Part shown: piece by piece, positions 54,859 to 64,000 of the stretch | Position numbering within the stretch: position 1 is the stretch's first letter | Layout of the letters: every line of letters begins with the position of its first letter | NCBI RefSeq assembly: GCF_041729615.1 | Contig: NZ_CP154874.1 | Coordinates: 3,043,001-3,107,000, forward strand | Length of the DNA stretch: 64,000 nucleotides | From: Pseudomonas alcaligenes | GTDB lineage: Bacteria > Pseudomonadota > Gammaproteobacteria > Pseudomonadales > Pseudomonadaceae | Reading direction: 5' to 3' | Notes under the pieces: generated by a model | Seen by the model: only the letters and a program-made list of their open reading frames with translations | Told to the model about the DNA's origin: nothing | Database searches by the model: none | Program-made: the position numbers and the translations under genes

Positions 54859-55311
54859 TCAGTCGTCCAGGCTTTCCACGAGTACCTGCACCACGCCGGC
54901 GCGCAGCATGTCCAGCTGTTTGGCGGCGGCCTGCGACAGGTCGATCAGGCGCCCACGGCCGTGCGGGCCGCGGTCGGTGATGCGTACCTCCACCGAGCGT
55001 TCGTTGCTCAGGTTGGTGACCTTGACCCGGGTGCCGAACGGCAGCTCGCGGTGGGCGGCGGTGAAGGCGTTGTTGTTCAGCCGTTCGCCGCTGGCGGTGC
55101 GCCGGCCATGGTGGCGCGAGGCATAGTAGGAGGCCTTGCCCACGGCCTGGTAGCTGGGGGCGGGCTTGACCTTGGCGACCGGTGCCGGTGCCTTGACCAC
55201 CGGCACGCTCTTGGGTGTCGGCGCGGGTGCCTGCGCAGGCTGCACGGCGGGCTGGCTGGCGCAGCCGGCCAGCAGGGCCAGGGGCAGGATGAAAGTCGCG
55301 ATCTTGTGCAT
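54859..55311 (-). CDS. RlpA-like lipoprotein (double-psi beta-barrel)
   Basis: 150 residues. Lipobox LLAGC near residue 17; an Ala/Pro/Lys-rich linker (about 20-55); then the RlpA double-psi beta-barrel: GKASYYASRHHGRRTASGERLNNNAFTAAHRELPFGTRVKVTNL and VEVRITDRGPHGRGRLIDLSQAAAKQL with the catalytic-type Asp/His. No SPOR domain, so it is the short relative rather than full RlpA, a septal lytic transglycosylase acting on denuded glycans. Outer-membrane anchoring is likely since +2 is Ala. Confidence 0.9.
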   Translation of the reverse strand: MHKIATFILPLALLAGCASQPAVQPAQAPAPTPKSVPVVKAPAPVAKVKPAPSYQAVGKASYYASRHHGRRTASGERLNNNAFTAAHRELPFGTRVKVTNLSNERSVEVRITDRGPHGRGRLIDLSQAAAKQLDMLRAGVVQVLVESLDD

Positions 55312-55331
55312 GGCGGCTCCCGGAGAAAGGA

Positions 55332-55351
55332 ACGCCGGGTTACCCCGGCGT
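55332..55351 (-). terminator. Probable terminator of gatCAB
   Basis: Arms ACGCCGGG (55332-55339) and CCCGGCGT (55344-55351) with a 4-nt loop, 7 bp beyond the gatB stop on the minus strand. The downstream T content is weak (TTCCTTTC), so termination may be partial. Confidence 0.55.
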
Positions 55352-55358
55352 CGCGCTC

Positions 55359-56807
55359 TTAGTTTTCGAGCTTCTTCTTCAGCAGCTCGTTGACCTGGCC
55401 GGGGTTGGCCTTGCCCTTGGACGCTTTCATCGCCTGGCCGACGAAGAAGCCGAACATCTTGCCGCGCTTGGCCTCGTCGGCGGCGCGGTACTGCTCGACC
55501 TGCTCGGCGTTGGCCGCTAGCACTTCATCCAGCATGGCTTCGATGGCGCCGCTGTCGGTGACCTGCTTGAGGCCCTTCTTCTCGATCACCTCGTCGGCGC
55601 TGGCGCCTTCGCCGGCGGCCAGGGCCTCGAACACCATCTTGGCGATCTTGCCGCTGATGGTGTTGTCCTTGATGCGCAGGATCATGCCGCCCAGTTGTTC
55701 GGCGGAGACCGGCGACTGCTCGATGTCCAGGTTGTCCTTGTTGAGCAGGCTGGACAGCTCGCCCATCACCCAGTTGGCGGCCAGCTTGGCGTCGCCGCAG
55801 GCCTTCTGCACGGCTTCGAAGTAGTCGGCCATCTCGCGGCTGGCGGAGAGCACGCTGGCGTCATAGGCGGACAGGCCGTAGGCGTTCTGGAAGCGCTCGC
55901 GCTTCTGGTTCGGCAGCTCCGGCAGGGCGGCGCGCACCTCGTCGAGGAAGCTCTGCTCGATCACCACCGGCAGCAGGTCGGGGCAGGGGAAGTAACGGTA
56001 GTCGTTGGCTTCTTCCTTGCCACGCATGGAGCGGGTTTCGTCCTTGTTCGGATCGTACAGGCGGGTTTCCTGCACCACCTTGCCGCCATCCTCGATCAGC
56101 TCGATCTGGCGCTGGATCTCGTGGTTGATCGCCTTCTCGATGAAGCGGAAGGAGTTGACGTTCTTGATCTCGGCGCGGGTGCCAAAGGCTTCCTGGCCTT
56201 TCGGGCGCACCGAGACGTTGCAGTCGCAGCGCAGCGAGCCTTCGGCCATGTTGCCGTCGCAGATGCCGAGGTAACGCACCAGGGCGTGGATGGCCTTCAC
56301 ATAGGCCACTGCTTCCTTGGCGCTGCGGATGTCCGGCTCGGAAACGATCTCCAGCAGCGGCGTGCCGGCGCGGTTGAGGTCGATGCCGCTCATGCCGTGG
56401 AAGTCTTCGTGCAGGCTCTTGCCGGCGTCCTCTTCCAGGTGCGCGCGGGTGATGCCGATGCGCTTGACGGTGCCGTCATCCAGGGTGATGTCCAGGTGGC
56501 CCTTGCCAACGATGGGGTGGTCCATCTGGCTGGTCTGGTAGCCCTTGGGCAGGTCCGGGTAGAAGTAGTTCTTGCGGGCGAAGACGTTCTGCGGGGCGAT
56601 CTCGGCGTCGATCGCCAGGCCGAACTTGCAGGCCATGCGCACGGCCTCGGCATTCAGCACCGGCAGGGTGCCGGGCATGCCCAGGTCGATCAGGCTGGCC
56701 TGGGTGTTGGGCTCGGCGCCGAAGGTGGTGGCGCTGCCGGAGAAGATCTTCGATTGGGTGCTGAGCTGGGCGTGGATTTCCAGCCCGATCACGGTTTCCC
56801 ATTGCAT
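55359..56807 (-). CDS. gatB: Asp-tRNA(Asn)/Glu-tRNA(Gln) amidotransferase subunit B
   Basis: 482 residues, the normal length. N-terminal [23 protein letters not shown] with the metal/ammonia-channel region, [40 protein letters not shown], and the C-terminal helical YqeY-like tRNA-binding domain ending [15 protein letters not shown]. Transfers ammonia to glutamyl- or aspartyl-tRNA after phosphorylation. Last gene of gatCAB; 11 bp after gatA. Confidence 0.97.
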   Translation of the reverse strand: MQWETVIGLEIHAQLSTQSKIFSGSATTFGAEPNTQASLIDLGMPGTLPVLNAEAVRMACKFGLAIDAEIAPQNVFARKNYFYPDLPKGYQTSQMDHPIVGKGHLDITLDDGTVKRIGITRAHLEEDAGKSLHEDFHGMSGIDLNRAGTPLLEIVSEPDIRSAKEAVAYVKAIHALVRYLGICDGNMAEGSLRCDCNVSVRPKGQEAFGTRAEIKNVNSFRFIEKAINHEIQRQIELIEDGGKVVQETRLYDPNKDETRSMRGKEEANDYRYFPCPDLLPVVIEQSFLDEVRAALPELPNQKRERFQNAYGLSAYDASVLSASREMADYFEAVQKACGDAKLAANWVMGELSSLLNKDNLDIEQSPVSAEQLGGMILRIKDNTISGKIAKMVFEALAAGEGASADEVIEKKGLKQVTDSGAIEAMLDEVLAANAEQVEQYRAADEAKRGKMFGFFVGQAMKASKGKANPGQVNELLKKKLEN

Positions 56808-56818
56808 TGCGGTTGTCC

Positions 56819-58270
56819 TCAGAATCCGGTCGGGGCTTGGCGGTGCCAGTCAGTCACCTGCTGGTACTGGTGCGCCACGTTGAGCAGGCGACCTTCCTGG
56901 AAGTAGGGGGCGAGCAGCTGCACGCCGACCGGCAGGCCGTCGACGAAGCCGGCGGGCATGGACAGCCCCGGCAGGCCGGCGAGGTTGGCGGTGATGGTGT
57001 AAATGTCTTCCAGGTACTCGGCGACCGGGTCGTTGTTCTTCGCGCCGATCTGCCAGGCCAGGTTCGGCGTGGTCGGGCCGAGGATCACATCGACTTCCTC
57101 GAAGGCTTTGACGAAGTCGTTCTTGATCAGTCGGCGGATCTGCTGGGCCTTGATGTAGTAGGCGTCGTAGTAGCCGGCGGACAGCGCATAGGTGCCGACC
57201 ATGATGCGCCGCTTCACTTCCGCACCGAAGCCTTCGCCACGCGAGCGCTTGTACAGGTCTTCGAGGTTCTGCGGGTTCTCGCAGCGGTAGCCGAAACGCA
57301 CGCCGTCGAAGCGCGACAGGTTGGAGCTGGCCTCGGCCGGCGCGATCACGTAGTAGGCGGGAATGGCGTGCTGCATATTCGGCAGGGAAATCTCTTTGAC
57401 GGTGGCGCCGAGCTTCTTCAGCTCCTCGACCACGGCCATGACCTTCTCGCCGATGCGCGCGTCGAGGCCGGCACCGAAGTATTCCTTGGGCAGACCGATG
57501 CGCAGGCCGACCAGCGGCTGGCTCAGGGCGGCCAGGTAGTCATCCACCGGGGCGTCGACGCAGGTGCTGTCCTTCGGGTCGAAGCCGGCCATGGCGCCCA
57601 GCAGCAGGGCACAGTCCTCGGCAGTGCGGGCCAGCGGGCCGCCCTGGTCGAGGCTGGAGGCGTAGGCGATCATGCCCCAGCGGGAGACGCGGCCGTAGGT
57701 GGGCTTGATCCCGGTGAGGTTGGTGAAGGCGGCGGGCTGGCGGATCGAGCCGCCGGTATCGGTGCCGGTGGCGGCGGGCAGCAGGCGCGCGGCCACGGCA
57801 GCAGCGGAGCCGCCGGAGGAGCCGCCCGGCACGCGGGTCAGGTCCCAGGGGTTCTTCACCGGGCCGTAGTGGCTGGATTCGTTGGCCGAGCCCATGGCGA
57901 ATTCGTCCATGTTCAGCTTGCCGAGGGTCACGGTGCCGGCGGCGGCCAGTTTCTCGACCACGGTGGCGTTGTACGGTGCCTTGAAGCCGGTGAGGATCTT
58001 CGAGGCGCAGCTGGTCAGTACGCCCTGGGTGCAGAACAGGTCCTTGTGGCCGATCGGCGCGCCGAGCAGGGCGCCGTCTTCGCCTGCCGCGCGGCGGGCG
58101 TCGGCGGCTTGCGCCTGGGCACGGGCCAGCTCTTCGGTCACGGTGATGAAGCTGTTCAGTTTCGGGTCGAGCTGGGCGATGCGCGCCAGCAGGGCGCCGG
58201 TCAGCTCCACGGAGGAGAAGGTCTTGTCCTTCAGGCCGCGGGCGATCTCGGCCAGGGTCAGTTGATGCAT
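56819..58270 (-). CDS. gatA: Asp-tRNA(Asn)/Glu-tRNA(Gln) amidotransferase subunit A
   Basis: 483 residues, amidase-signature enzyme that frees ammonia from glutamine. Catalytic Ser-cisSer-Lys triad: Lys in [14 protein letters not shown], the glycine/serine stretch [15 protein letters not shown], and the nucleophile Ser in [13 protein letters not shown]. The ATG at 58270 ([16 protein letters not shown]) has AAAGGG upstream. It is 16 bp downstream of gatC. Confidence 0.97.
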   Translation of the reverse strand: MHQLTLAEIARGLKDKTFSSVELTGALLARIAQLDPKLNSFITVTEELARAQAQAADARRAAGEDGALLGAPIGHKDLFCTQGVLTSCASKILTGFKAPYNATVVEKLAAAGTVTLGKLNMDEFAMGSANESSHYGPVKNPWDLTRVPGGSSGGSAAAVAARLLPAATGTDTGGSIRQPAAFTNLTGIKPTYGRVSRWGMIAYASSLDQGGPLARTAEDCALLLGAMAGFDPKDSTCVDAPVDDYLAALSQPLVGLRIGLPKEYFGAGLDARIGEKVMAVVEELKKLGATVKEISLPNMQHAIPAYYVIAPAEASSNLSRFDGVRFGYRCENPQNLEDLYKRSRGEGFGAEVKRRIMVGTYALSAGYYDAYYIKAQQIRRLIKNDFVKAFEEVDVILGPTTPNLAWQIGAKNNDPVAEYLEDIYTITANLAGLPGLSMPAGFVDGLPVGVQLLAPYFQEGRLLNVAHQYQQVTDWHRQAPTGF

Positions 58271-58286
58271 GGGGAACCCTTTCCTT

Positions 58287-58574
58287 TTATTCGATGACTT
58301 TCGGCACGAGGTACAGGCCGCTTTCCACGGCCGGGGCGATGGCCTGGTAGGCGTCGCGCTGATTTGTTTCGGTGACAACGTCGGCGCGCAGGCGCTGGGT
58401 GGCATCCAGCGGGTGGGCCATGGGCTCGATGCCGCTGGTGTCGACCGCCTGCATGGCGTCGATCAGGCCGAGGATGTTGTTGAGGGTCGCAGTGGTTTGC
58501 GGAATATCGCCTTCGTTCAGGCCCAGGCGGGCCAGGTGGGCGATCTTTTCCACGTCGGAGCGTTCGAGCGCCAT
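58287..58574 (-). CDS. gatC: Asp-tRNA(Asn)/Glu-tRNA(Gln) amidotransferase subunit C
   Basis: 95 residues. [23 protein letters not shown] is the usual N-terminal helix; the conserved [14 protein letters not shown] and the C-terminal [10 protein letters not shown] are intact. GatC wraps around and stabilises the GatA-GatB complex. First gene of the gatCAB operon, divergent from mreB. Confidence 0.97.
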   Translation of the reverse strand: MALERSDVEKIAHLARLGLNEGDIPQTTATLNNILGLIDAMQAVDTSGIEPMAHPLDATQRLRADVVTETNQRDAYQAIAPAVESGLYLVPKVIE

Positions 58575-58678
58575 CGTGATTCTCCAGGGAGCGAGCGGTG
58601 GAAACAGGCGGGGAACGGATGCCGCATGTGGCGGTCAAAGGCCGCGAATTGTGGGCTGCAAGGCCCGGAAAAGCAGGC

Positions 58679-58740
58679 AATTTAGCATATCTGGCGCCTT
58701 GCCCAAAAGGCCGCTCGTTGATAGAGTTTGCCGCACTTTT
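58679..58740. promoter_or_regulatory. Divergent promoter region between gatC and mreB
   Basis: On the minus strand TTGGGC (58706-58701) and TAAATT (58684-58679) with a 16-bp spacer could drive gatCAB. On the plus strand TTGATA at 58718-58723 is a -35-like element for mreB, but no good -10 lies 17 bp downstream. The 209-bp gap holds nothing else I recognise. Confidence 0.4.
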
Positions 58741-58771
58741 TTACCCAGCGTTTTCACCACGCTCTGTCTAG

Positions 58772-59821
<1,050 letters not shown>

Positions 59822-59840
59822 TGCTGAAGAGGTAAGCCGA

Positions 59841-59873
59841 AGCCGGAAGCTGGTCCTTCCGGCTTTGTGTTTT
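59841..59873 (+). terminator. Intrinsic terminator/attenuator between mreB and mreC
   Basis: Perfect 9-nt arms AGCCGGAAG (59841-59849) and CTTCCGGCT (59856-59864), 6-nt loop, followed by TTGTGTTTT. It starts 19 bp after the mreB stop and would lower transcription into mreCD, letting MreB exceed MreC and MreD. Confidence 0.8.
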
Positions 59874-60877
59874 CTAGCTGTCGGCCTGGAGTAGTTGCCA
59901 TCAAACCGCTATTTGCCAAGGGACCATCGCTGGGCGTACGACTGCTGGTACTGGTCGTGCTGTCGGCCGTGCTGATGGTGGTGGATGCGCGTTTCGAGGT
60001 GCTGCAGCCGCTGCGTGCCAAGCTCGGAGTGATCACCGGGCCGGCTTACCAGGTGGCGCGCCTGCCGGTGACCCTGTGGCAGGCGCTGACCCAGCAGTTC
60101 ACCAGCCGCAGCGAGCTGATGGCGGAGAACGAGAAGCTCAAGGCCGAGGCCCTGCTGATGCAGGGGCGCCTGCAGAAGCTGGCCACCCTCACCGAGCAGA
60201 ACGTGCGCCTGCGCGAGCTGCTCAATTCCGCCGCCCTGGTGGACGAGAAGGTGTTGGTCACCGAGCTGATCGGCATCGACCCCAACCCCTTCACCCACCG
60301 CATCCTGATCGACAAGGGCGATAAGGACGGCGTGTTCCTCGGCCAGCCGGTGCTCGACGCCCGCGGCCTGATGGGCCAGGTGGTCGAGGTGATGCCCTAC
60401 ACCGCCCGCGTGCTGCTGCTCACCGACACCAACCACAGCATCCCGGTGCAGGTGAACCGCAACGGCATGCGCGCCATCGCCGCCGGCAGCGGCAACCCGG
60501 AGCGCCTGGAGCTGCGCCACGTGGCCGACACGGCGGACATCAAGGAAGGCGATCTGCTGGTCAGCTCCGGCATGGGCCAGCGTTTCCCGGCCGGCTATCC
60601 GGTGGCCACGGTCAGCGAGGTGGTGCACGACTCCGGCCAGCCCTTTGCCATCGTCCGCGCCGTGCCCACCGCGGCGCTCAACCGCAGCCGCTACATGCTG
60701 CTGGTGTTCACTGACGGGCGCACCGCCGAGGAGCGCGCCACCGAGGCCGCCGAGGCCCAGGAGGCCGCCGATCGCGAGGCCGAGGCTCAGGTCAAGCCCG
60801 AGACGCCGCCGGCCGCTACCGCACCGGCACAGCCCGCGACCGCACCGGCGCCTGCCGTCGAACGGGAGAATCAATGA
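59867..60877 (+). CDS. mreC: Rod-shape-determining protein MreC
   Basis: Inner-membrane protein with a periplasmic beta domain that links MreB to PBP2 and RodA. About 336 residues: one N-terminal helix (LLVLVVLSAVLMVVDARF), a coiled coil (SELMAENEKLKAEALLMQGRLQKL), the two beta-barrels with LIGIDPNPFTHRILIDKGDKDGV and GLMGQVVEVMPYTARVLLLTD, and a Pro/Ala-rich tail. The usual Pseudomonas N-terminus IKPLFAKGPSLGVR is present, but no in-frame ATG/GTG/TTG precedes it closely; the only start is GTG 59867, inside the terminator's T tract. See the finding on this start. Confidence 0.9.
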   Translation: MFSSCRPGVVAIKPLFAKGPSLGVRLLVLVVLSAVLMVVDARFEVLQPLRAKLGVITGPAYQVARLPVTLWQALTQQFTSRSELMAENEKLKAEALLMQGRLQKLATLTEQNVRLRELLNSAALVDEKVLVTELIGIDPNPFTHRILIDKGDKDGVFLGQPVLDARGLMGQVVEVMPYTARVLLLTDTNHSIPVQVNRNGMRAIAAGSGNPERLELRHVADTADIKEGDLLVSSGMGQRFPAGYPVATVSEVVHDSGQPFAIVRAVPTAALNRSRYMLLVFTDGRTAEERATEAAEAQEAADREAEAQVKPETPPAATAPAQPATAPAPAVERENQ

Positions 60878-61365
60878 TGGTCCAGCTCAAGGCACGCAAC
60901 GGCTGGGTGATCTGGGCCACCCTGCTGCTGGCCCTGCTGCTCAGCGTGGCGCCCCTGTTGCCGTTCATGGAAGTCGGCCGGCCGCTGTGGCTGGCGCTGT
61001 TCCTGTCCTACTGGGTGCTGGCCGTGCCGCACCGTATCGGCATGGTCGGCGCCTGGAGCCTGGGCCTGGTGCTGGATGTGCTCAATGGCACCCTGCTCGG
61101 GCAGAACGCCCTGATCCTCACGCTGATCACCTTCCTGGTGCTGTCGCTGCAGCGTCGCCTGCAGATGTTCCCCATGTGGCAGCAGAGCCTGGTGCTGCTG
61201 GTGGTGTTCGGCCTGGCCCAGCTGGTGCAGCTGTGGCTCAACGCCCTGACCGGCAACCGTCCGCCGACCCTGACCTTCGTCCTGCCGGCGCTGATCAGTG
61301 CCTTGCTCTGGCCCTGGGTGTTCGCCATCCTGCGGGGACTGCAACAGCGCTTCGCGGTGCATTGA
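60874..61365 (+). CDS. mreD: Rod-shape-determining protein MreD
   Basis: 163 residues with about five to six membrane helices (WVIWATLLLALLLSVAPLLPF; GMVGAWSLGLVLDVLNGTLLGQNALIL is the conserved core). Integral component of the elongasome. ATG at 60874 overlaps the mreC stop (ATGA), with GGGAG upstream; a second ATG at 60877 is equally possible. Confidence 0.95.
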   Translation: MMVQLKARNGWVIWATLLLALLLSVAPLLPFMEVGRPLWLALFLSYWVLAVPHRIGMVGAWSLGLVLDVLNGTLLGQNALILTLITFLVLSLQRRLQMFPMWQQSLVLLVVFGLAQLVQLWLNALTGNRPPTLTFVLPALISALLWPWVFAILRGLQQRFAVH

Positions 61366-61405
61366 GGCGCCTTTCCCACCCCCCCCCTGACAGGGAGATG
61401 TCTGC

Positions 61406-61990
61406 ATGGCCACGCTGCACCTGGCCTCGGGTTCCCCTCGCCGGCGCGAGCTGCTGGCGCAGATCGGCGTGCCTTTCGCCACGCTGATCGCCTCCATAGA
61501 TGAAACGGCATTGCCCGGCGAGCCGGCCGCGCGCTATGTAGAGCGCCTGGCGCGGGAAAAGGCGCAGGCCGGCCTGCAGGCCCTGGGCGCACCGGTCGAT
61601 GTGGTGGTGCTGGGGGCCGACACCGCCGTGGTGCTGGATGGGCGCATCCTCGGCAAGCCCGCGGATCGTGCCGAGGCGCTGGCCATGCTGGCGGCGCTGT
61701 CCGGTCGTGAGCACCAGGTGCTGACCGCCGTGGCGCTGGCCGCGGCCGGGCGCCTGGAGTCGCGGGTGGTGGCCAGCCGGGTCAGCTTCCGTGCCCTGCG
61801 CGCGGGCGAGGCGGAGGCCTACTGGGCCACCGGCGAGCCGTGCGACAAGGCCGGCGGCTATGGTATTCAGGGGCTGGCGGCGGTGTTCGTTAGCCAGATC
61901 GAGGGCAGCTACTCGGCCGTGGTCGGCCTGCCGTTGTGCGAGACGGCGCAGCTGCTCGGCGAATTCGGGATTCCGTGCTGGCAGGTCTGA
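61406..61990 (+). CDS. maf: Maf-family nucleoside triphosphate pyrophosphatase (YhdE type)
   Basis: 194 residues. The Maf signature [16 protein letters not shown] is at residue 6; [18 protein letters not shown] carries the catalytic Asp and [26 protein letters not shown] closes the fold. The mreD-adjacent position and SGSPRR motif match YhdE, a dTTP/UTP pyrophosphatase thought to clean non-canonical nucleotides. A run of nine C residues lies 18 bp upstream of the ATG, just before the AGGGAG ribosome-binding site. Confidence 0.94.
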   Translation: MATLHLASGSPRRRELLAQIGVPFATLIASIDETALPGEPAARYVERLAREKAQAGLQALGAPVDVVVLGADTAVVLDGRILGKPADRAEALAMLAALSGREHQVLTAVALAAAGRLESRVVASRVSFRALRAGEAEAYWATGEPCDKAGGYGIQGLAAVFVSQIEGSYSAVVGLPLCETAQLLGEFGIPCWQV

Positions 61991-62055
61991 CCTGCCGGCC
62001 CACACTAGATAGCGGCGGCCCCTGGCCAGCAGTCGCAGCGCGCAGAGTAGGACGC

Positions 62056-63513
62056 ATGAGCGAAGAGATCCTGATCAACATCACGCCGATGGAATCGCGT
62101 GTGGCGGTGGTGGAAAACGGCGTGCTGCAGGAAGTGCACGTCGAGCGCACGCAGAAGCGCGGCATCGTCGGCAACATCTACAAGGGCAAGGTGGTACGGG
62201 TGCTGCCGGGGATGCAGGCGGCCTTCGTCGACATCGGCCTGGAGCGCGCCGCCTTCATCCACGCGGCGGAGATCTCCACCCGCGAGGGCAGTGCGGTGGA
62301 GTCCATCGGCGCCCTGGTGCACGAGGGCCAGAGCCTGATCGTGCAGGTGACCAAGGACCCGATCGGCACCAAGGGCGCGCGCCTGACCACCCACCTGTCC
62401 ATCCCTTCCCGTTACCTGGTGTACATGCCGCGCACCGCGCATGTCGGTATCTCCCTGAAGATCGAGGATGAGGCCGAGCGCGAGCGCCTCAAGCAGGTGG
62501 TGGCCGACTGCGTGGCCGCCGAGGGCATCGAGGAGACCGGCGGCTTTATCCTCAGAACGGCCGCCGAGGGCGCCGGCAGCGACGAGATCCTGGTCGACAT
62601 CCGCTACCTGCGGCGCCTGTGGGAGCAGATCGCCGGGCAGATGCAGACGGCCAAGACCCCCTCGGTGATCTACGAGGACCTGTCCCTGGCCCTGCGCACC
62701 CTGCGCGATCTGGTCAACCCGAAGATCGAGAAGATCCGTATCGACTCGCGGGAGACCTTCGGCAAGATCACCCAGTTCGTCGACGAGCTGATGCCGGAGA
62801 TCGCCGACCGCCTGGAGCACTACCCCGGCGAGCGGCCTATCTTCGACCTCTATGGCGTCGAGGACGAGATCCAGCGCGCCATGGAGCGCAAGGTGCCGCT
62901 CAAGTCCGGCGGCTACCTGATCGTCGATCCGGCCGAGGCGATGACCACCATCGACGTCAACACCGGCGCCTTCGTCGGCCACCGCACCCTCGAAGAGACC
63001 ATCTTCAAGACCAACCTCGAGGCGGCCACCGCCATCGCCCGCCAGCTGCGCCTGCGCAACATCGGCGGCATCATCATCATCGACTTCATCGACATGGAAG
63101 ATGAAGAACACCAGCGGCAGGTGCTGCGCACCCTGGAGAAGCAGCTGGAGCGCGACCACGCCAAGACCAACATCATCGGCATCACCGAACTGGGCCTGGT
63201 GCAGATGACCCGCAAGCGCACCCGCGAGAGCCTCGAGCAGGTGCTCTGCGAGCCCTGCAGCGCCTGCCAGGGCCGCGGCAAGCTGCGCACCGCCGAGACC
63301 ATCTGCTACGAGATCTTCCGCGAGATCCTCCGCGAGGCCCGCGCCTACCAGGCCGAGGGCTACCTGGTGCTGGCCAACCAGAAGGTGGTCGACCGCCTGC
63401 TCGACGAGGAATCGGGCAACGTCGCCGACCTGGAGGCCTTCATCGGCCGTACGATCAAGTTCCAGGTGGAGAGCATGTACTCCCAGGAACAGTACGACGT
63501 GGTGCTGCTCTGA
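62056..63513 (+). CDS. rng: Ribonuclease G
   Basis: 485 residues. S1 RNA-binding domain near the N-terminus (IVGNIYKGKVVRVLPGMQAAFVDIGLERAAFIHAAEI), 5'-sensor and RNase E/G core with YLIVDPAEAMTTIDVNTGAFVGHR and IIIIDFIDMEDEEHQRQVL supplying the catalytic Asp pair, and the Zn-link CEPCSACQGRGKL. Lacks the long RNase E C-terminal scaffold. Processes the 16S rRNA 5' end and some mRNAs. ATG 62056 follows GTAGGACGC. Same strand as maf. Confidence 0.97.
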   Translation: MSEEILINITPMESRVAVVENGVLQEVHVERTQKRGIVGNIYKGKVVRVLPGMQAAFVDIGLERAAFIHAAEISTREGSAVESIGALVHEGQSLIVQVTKDPIGTKGARLTTHLSIPSRYLVYMPRTAHVGISLKIEDEAERERLKQVVADCVAAEGIEETGGFILRTAAEGAGSDEILVDIRYLRRLWEQIAGQMQTAKTPSVIYEDLSLALRTLRDLVNPKIEKIRIDSRETFGKITQFVDELMPEIADRLEHYPGERPIFDLYGVEDEIQRAMERKVPLKSGGYLIVDPAEAMTTIDVNTGAFVGHRTLEETIFKTNLEAATAIARQLRLRNIGGIIIIDFIDMEDEEHQRQVLRTLEKQLERDHAKTNIIGITELGLVQMTRKRTRESLEQVLCEPCSACQGRGKLRTAETICYEIFREILREARAYQAEGYLVLANQKVVDRLLDEESGNVADLEAFIGRTIKFQVESMYSQEQYDVVLL

Positions 63514-64000
63514 ATGAGCCGGCTCGCTAGCCTGCTGACCGGGCTGCTGCGCGGGGGGCTGGGGCTGTGCGCCCTGGCGCTGGTGCTGGCCGCCTTCTAT
63601 GTCAGCCTGGGGCGCGAGCTGGTGCCGCTGGTCGCCGAGTATCGTGACGAAGTGCAGGCCAGGGCCCGCGCGGCACTCGGCCTGCCGCTGTCGATCGGCA
63701 GCCTGGAAGGGGGCTGGAGTGGTTTCGCGCCGGTGCTGACCGCCCACGATGTGCTGCTCGGCGAGGGCGCCAGTGCCGTGCGCCTGGACCAGGTGCGGGT
63801 GGTGCCGGATGTCTTCGCCAGCCTGCTGGCGCGCCAGCCGCGCCTGGCCAACCTGCAGTTCGAGGGCTTGCAGCTAAGCCTGCGCGAGGACGCCGAGGGG
63901 CGCTGGACTGTGGAGGGCCTGCCGGCACGCGAGCCGGGCCGGCCGCTGCAGGCGCAGCAGCTGATCGATGGCCTGAAGATGGTCAGCAAGGTCTCCCTGC
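63514..64000 (+). CDS. yhdP: YhdP-family AsmA-like envelope protein, N-terminal part (runs off the right edge)
   Basis: The first 162 residues are present. One N-terminal membrane anchor (LLTGLLRGGLGLCALALVLAAFYV) precedes an AsmA-like beta-rich region: LVPLVAEYRDEVQARARAALGLPLSIGSLEGGWSGFAPVLTAHDVLLGEG and QPRLANLQFEGLQLSLREDAEGRWTVEGLP. YhdP proteins are very long bridge-like lipid-transfer proteins that help move phospholipid to the outer membrane. ATG 63514 abuts the rng stop, as in the conserved mreBCD-maf-rng-yhdP order. Confidence 0.92.
   Translation, partial: MSRLASLLTGLLRGGLGLCALALVLAAFYVSLGRELVPLVAEYRDEVQARARAALGLPLSIGSLEGGWSGFAPVLTAHDVLLGEGASAVRLDQVRVVPDVFASLLARQPRLANLQFEGLQLSLREDAEGRWTVEGLPAREPGRPLQAQQLIDGLKMVSKVSL

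Overview
The window is GC-rich, densely coded bacterial DNA with no rRNA, tRNA, phage, insertion sequence or CRISPR array that I can see. Gene content and order point to Pseudomonas sensu lato: leuS-lnt-corC-ybeY-ybeZ-miaB, hemL-thiE-thiD-ladS, amn, hrpB, prfC, speC, a dpp peptide transporter, roxSR, gatCAB and mreBCD-maf-rng all lie in arrangements I remember from P. aeruginosa and relatives. LadS (795 residues, His428) is a Pseudomonas-specific marker. The two REP-type inverted repeats resemble those of the mendocina/alcaligenes/stutzeri side of the genus; the species call is inference.

Layout. 1-7.6 kb: a mostly minus-strand housekeeping block (leuS partial, lnt, corC, ybeY, ybeZ, miaB) with a zinc-ribbon gene and a YdcF-type gene on the plus strand. 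7.7-11.5 kb: DUF1820 gene, Sel1-repeat gene, hemL, thiE, thiD. 11.7-17.6 kb: ladS, a TetR regulator with a palindromic operator, an AidB-like acyl-CoA dehydrogenase and an MFS exporter. 17.9-18.9 kb: a cobalamin riboswitch controlling a solitary CbiM-like membrane protein. 18.9-30.2 kb: amn, GNAT, zinc alcohol dehydrogenase, rluE, globin, DUF2788, Lrp regulator, MAPEG, cation efflux, DinB, lipoprotein, hrpB. 30.2-34.2 kb: small accessory genes, two of which carry frameshifts. 34.3-39.9 kb: prfC, speC with a long leader, and the translationally coupled pxpABC 5-oxoprolinase operon. 40.0-42.0 kb: a secreted 12-residue-repeat protein, an AT-rich gap and an orphan Liv-type binding protein. 42.1-49.3 kb: a dipeptide ABC transporter operon with two binding proteins. 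49.5-55.3 kb: SIMPL protein, RoxS/RoxR redox two-component system, AEC transporter, CMD-family enzyme, Ca/Na exchanger, RlpA-like lipoprotein. 55.4-64 kb: gatCAB facing away from mreBCD-maf-rng-yhdP.

Themes. The window is mainly core metabolism and envelope biology: lipoprotein maturation, cell shape, septal wall and ribosome/RNA maturation. It also holds nitrogen scavenging (peptide uptake, 5-oxoproline hydrolysis, polyamine synthesis) and two signalling hubs (LadS for Gac/Rsm-linked lifestyle control, RoxSR for respiration). I did not find a clearly new multi-gene system. The most notable signals are three probable single-locus frameshifts, two of them in G homopolymers, the B12-riboswitch/CbiM unit, the 108-bp tandem-repeat secreted protein, a REP element inside the dpp operon, several perfect palindromes in promoter regions, and an intrinsic terminator between mreB and mreC that makes the mreC start unclear.
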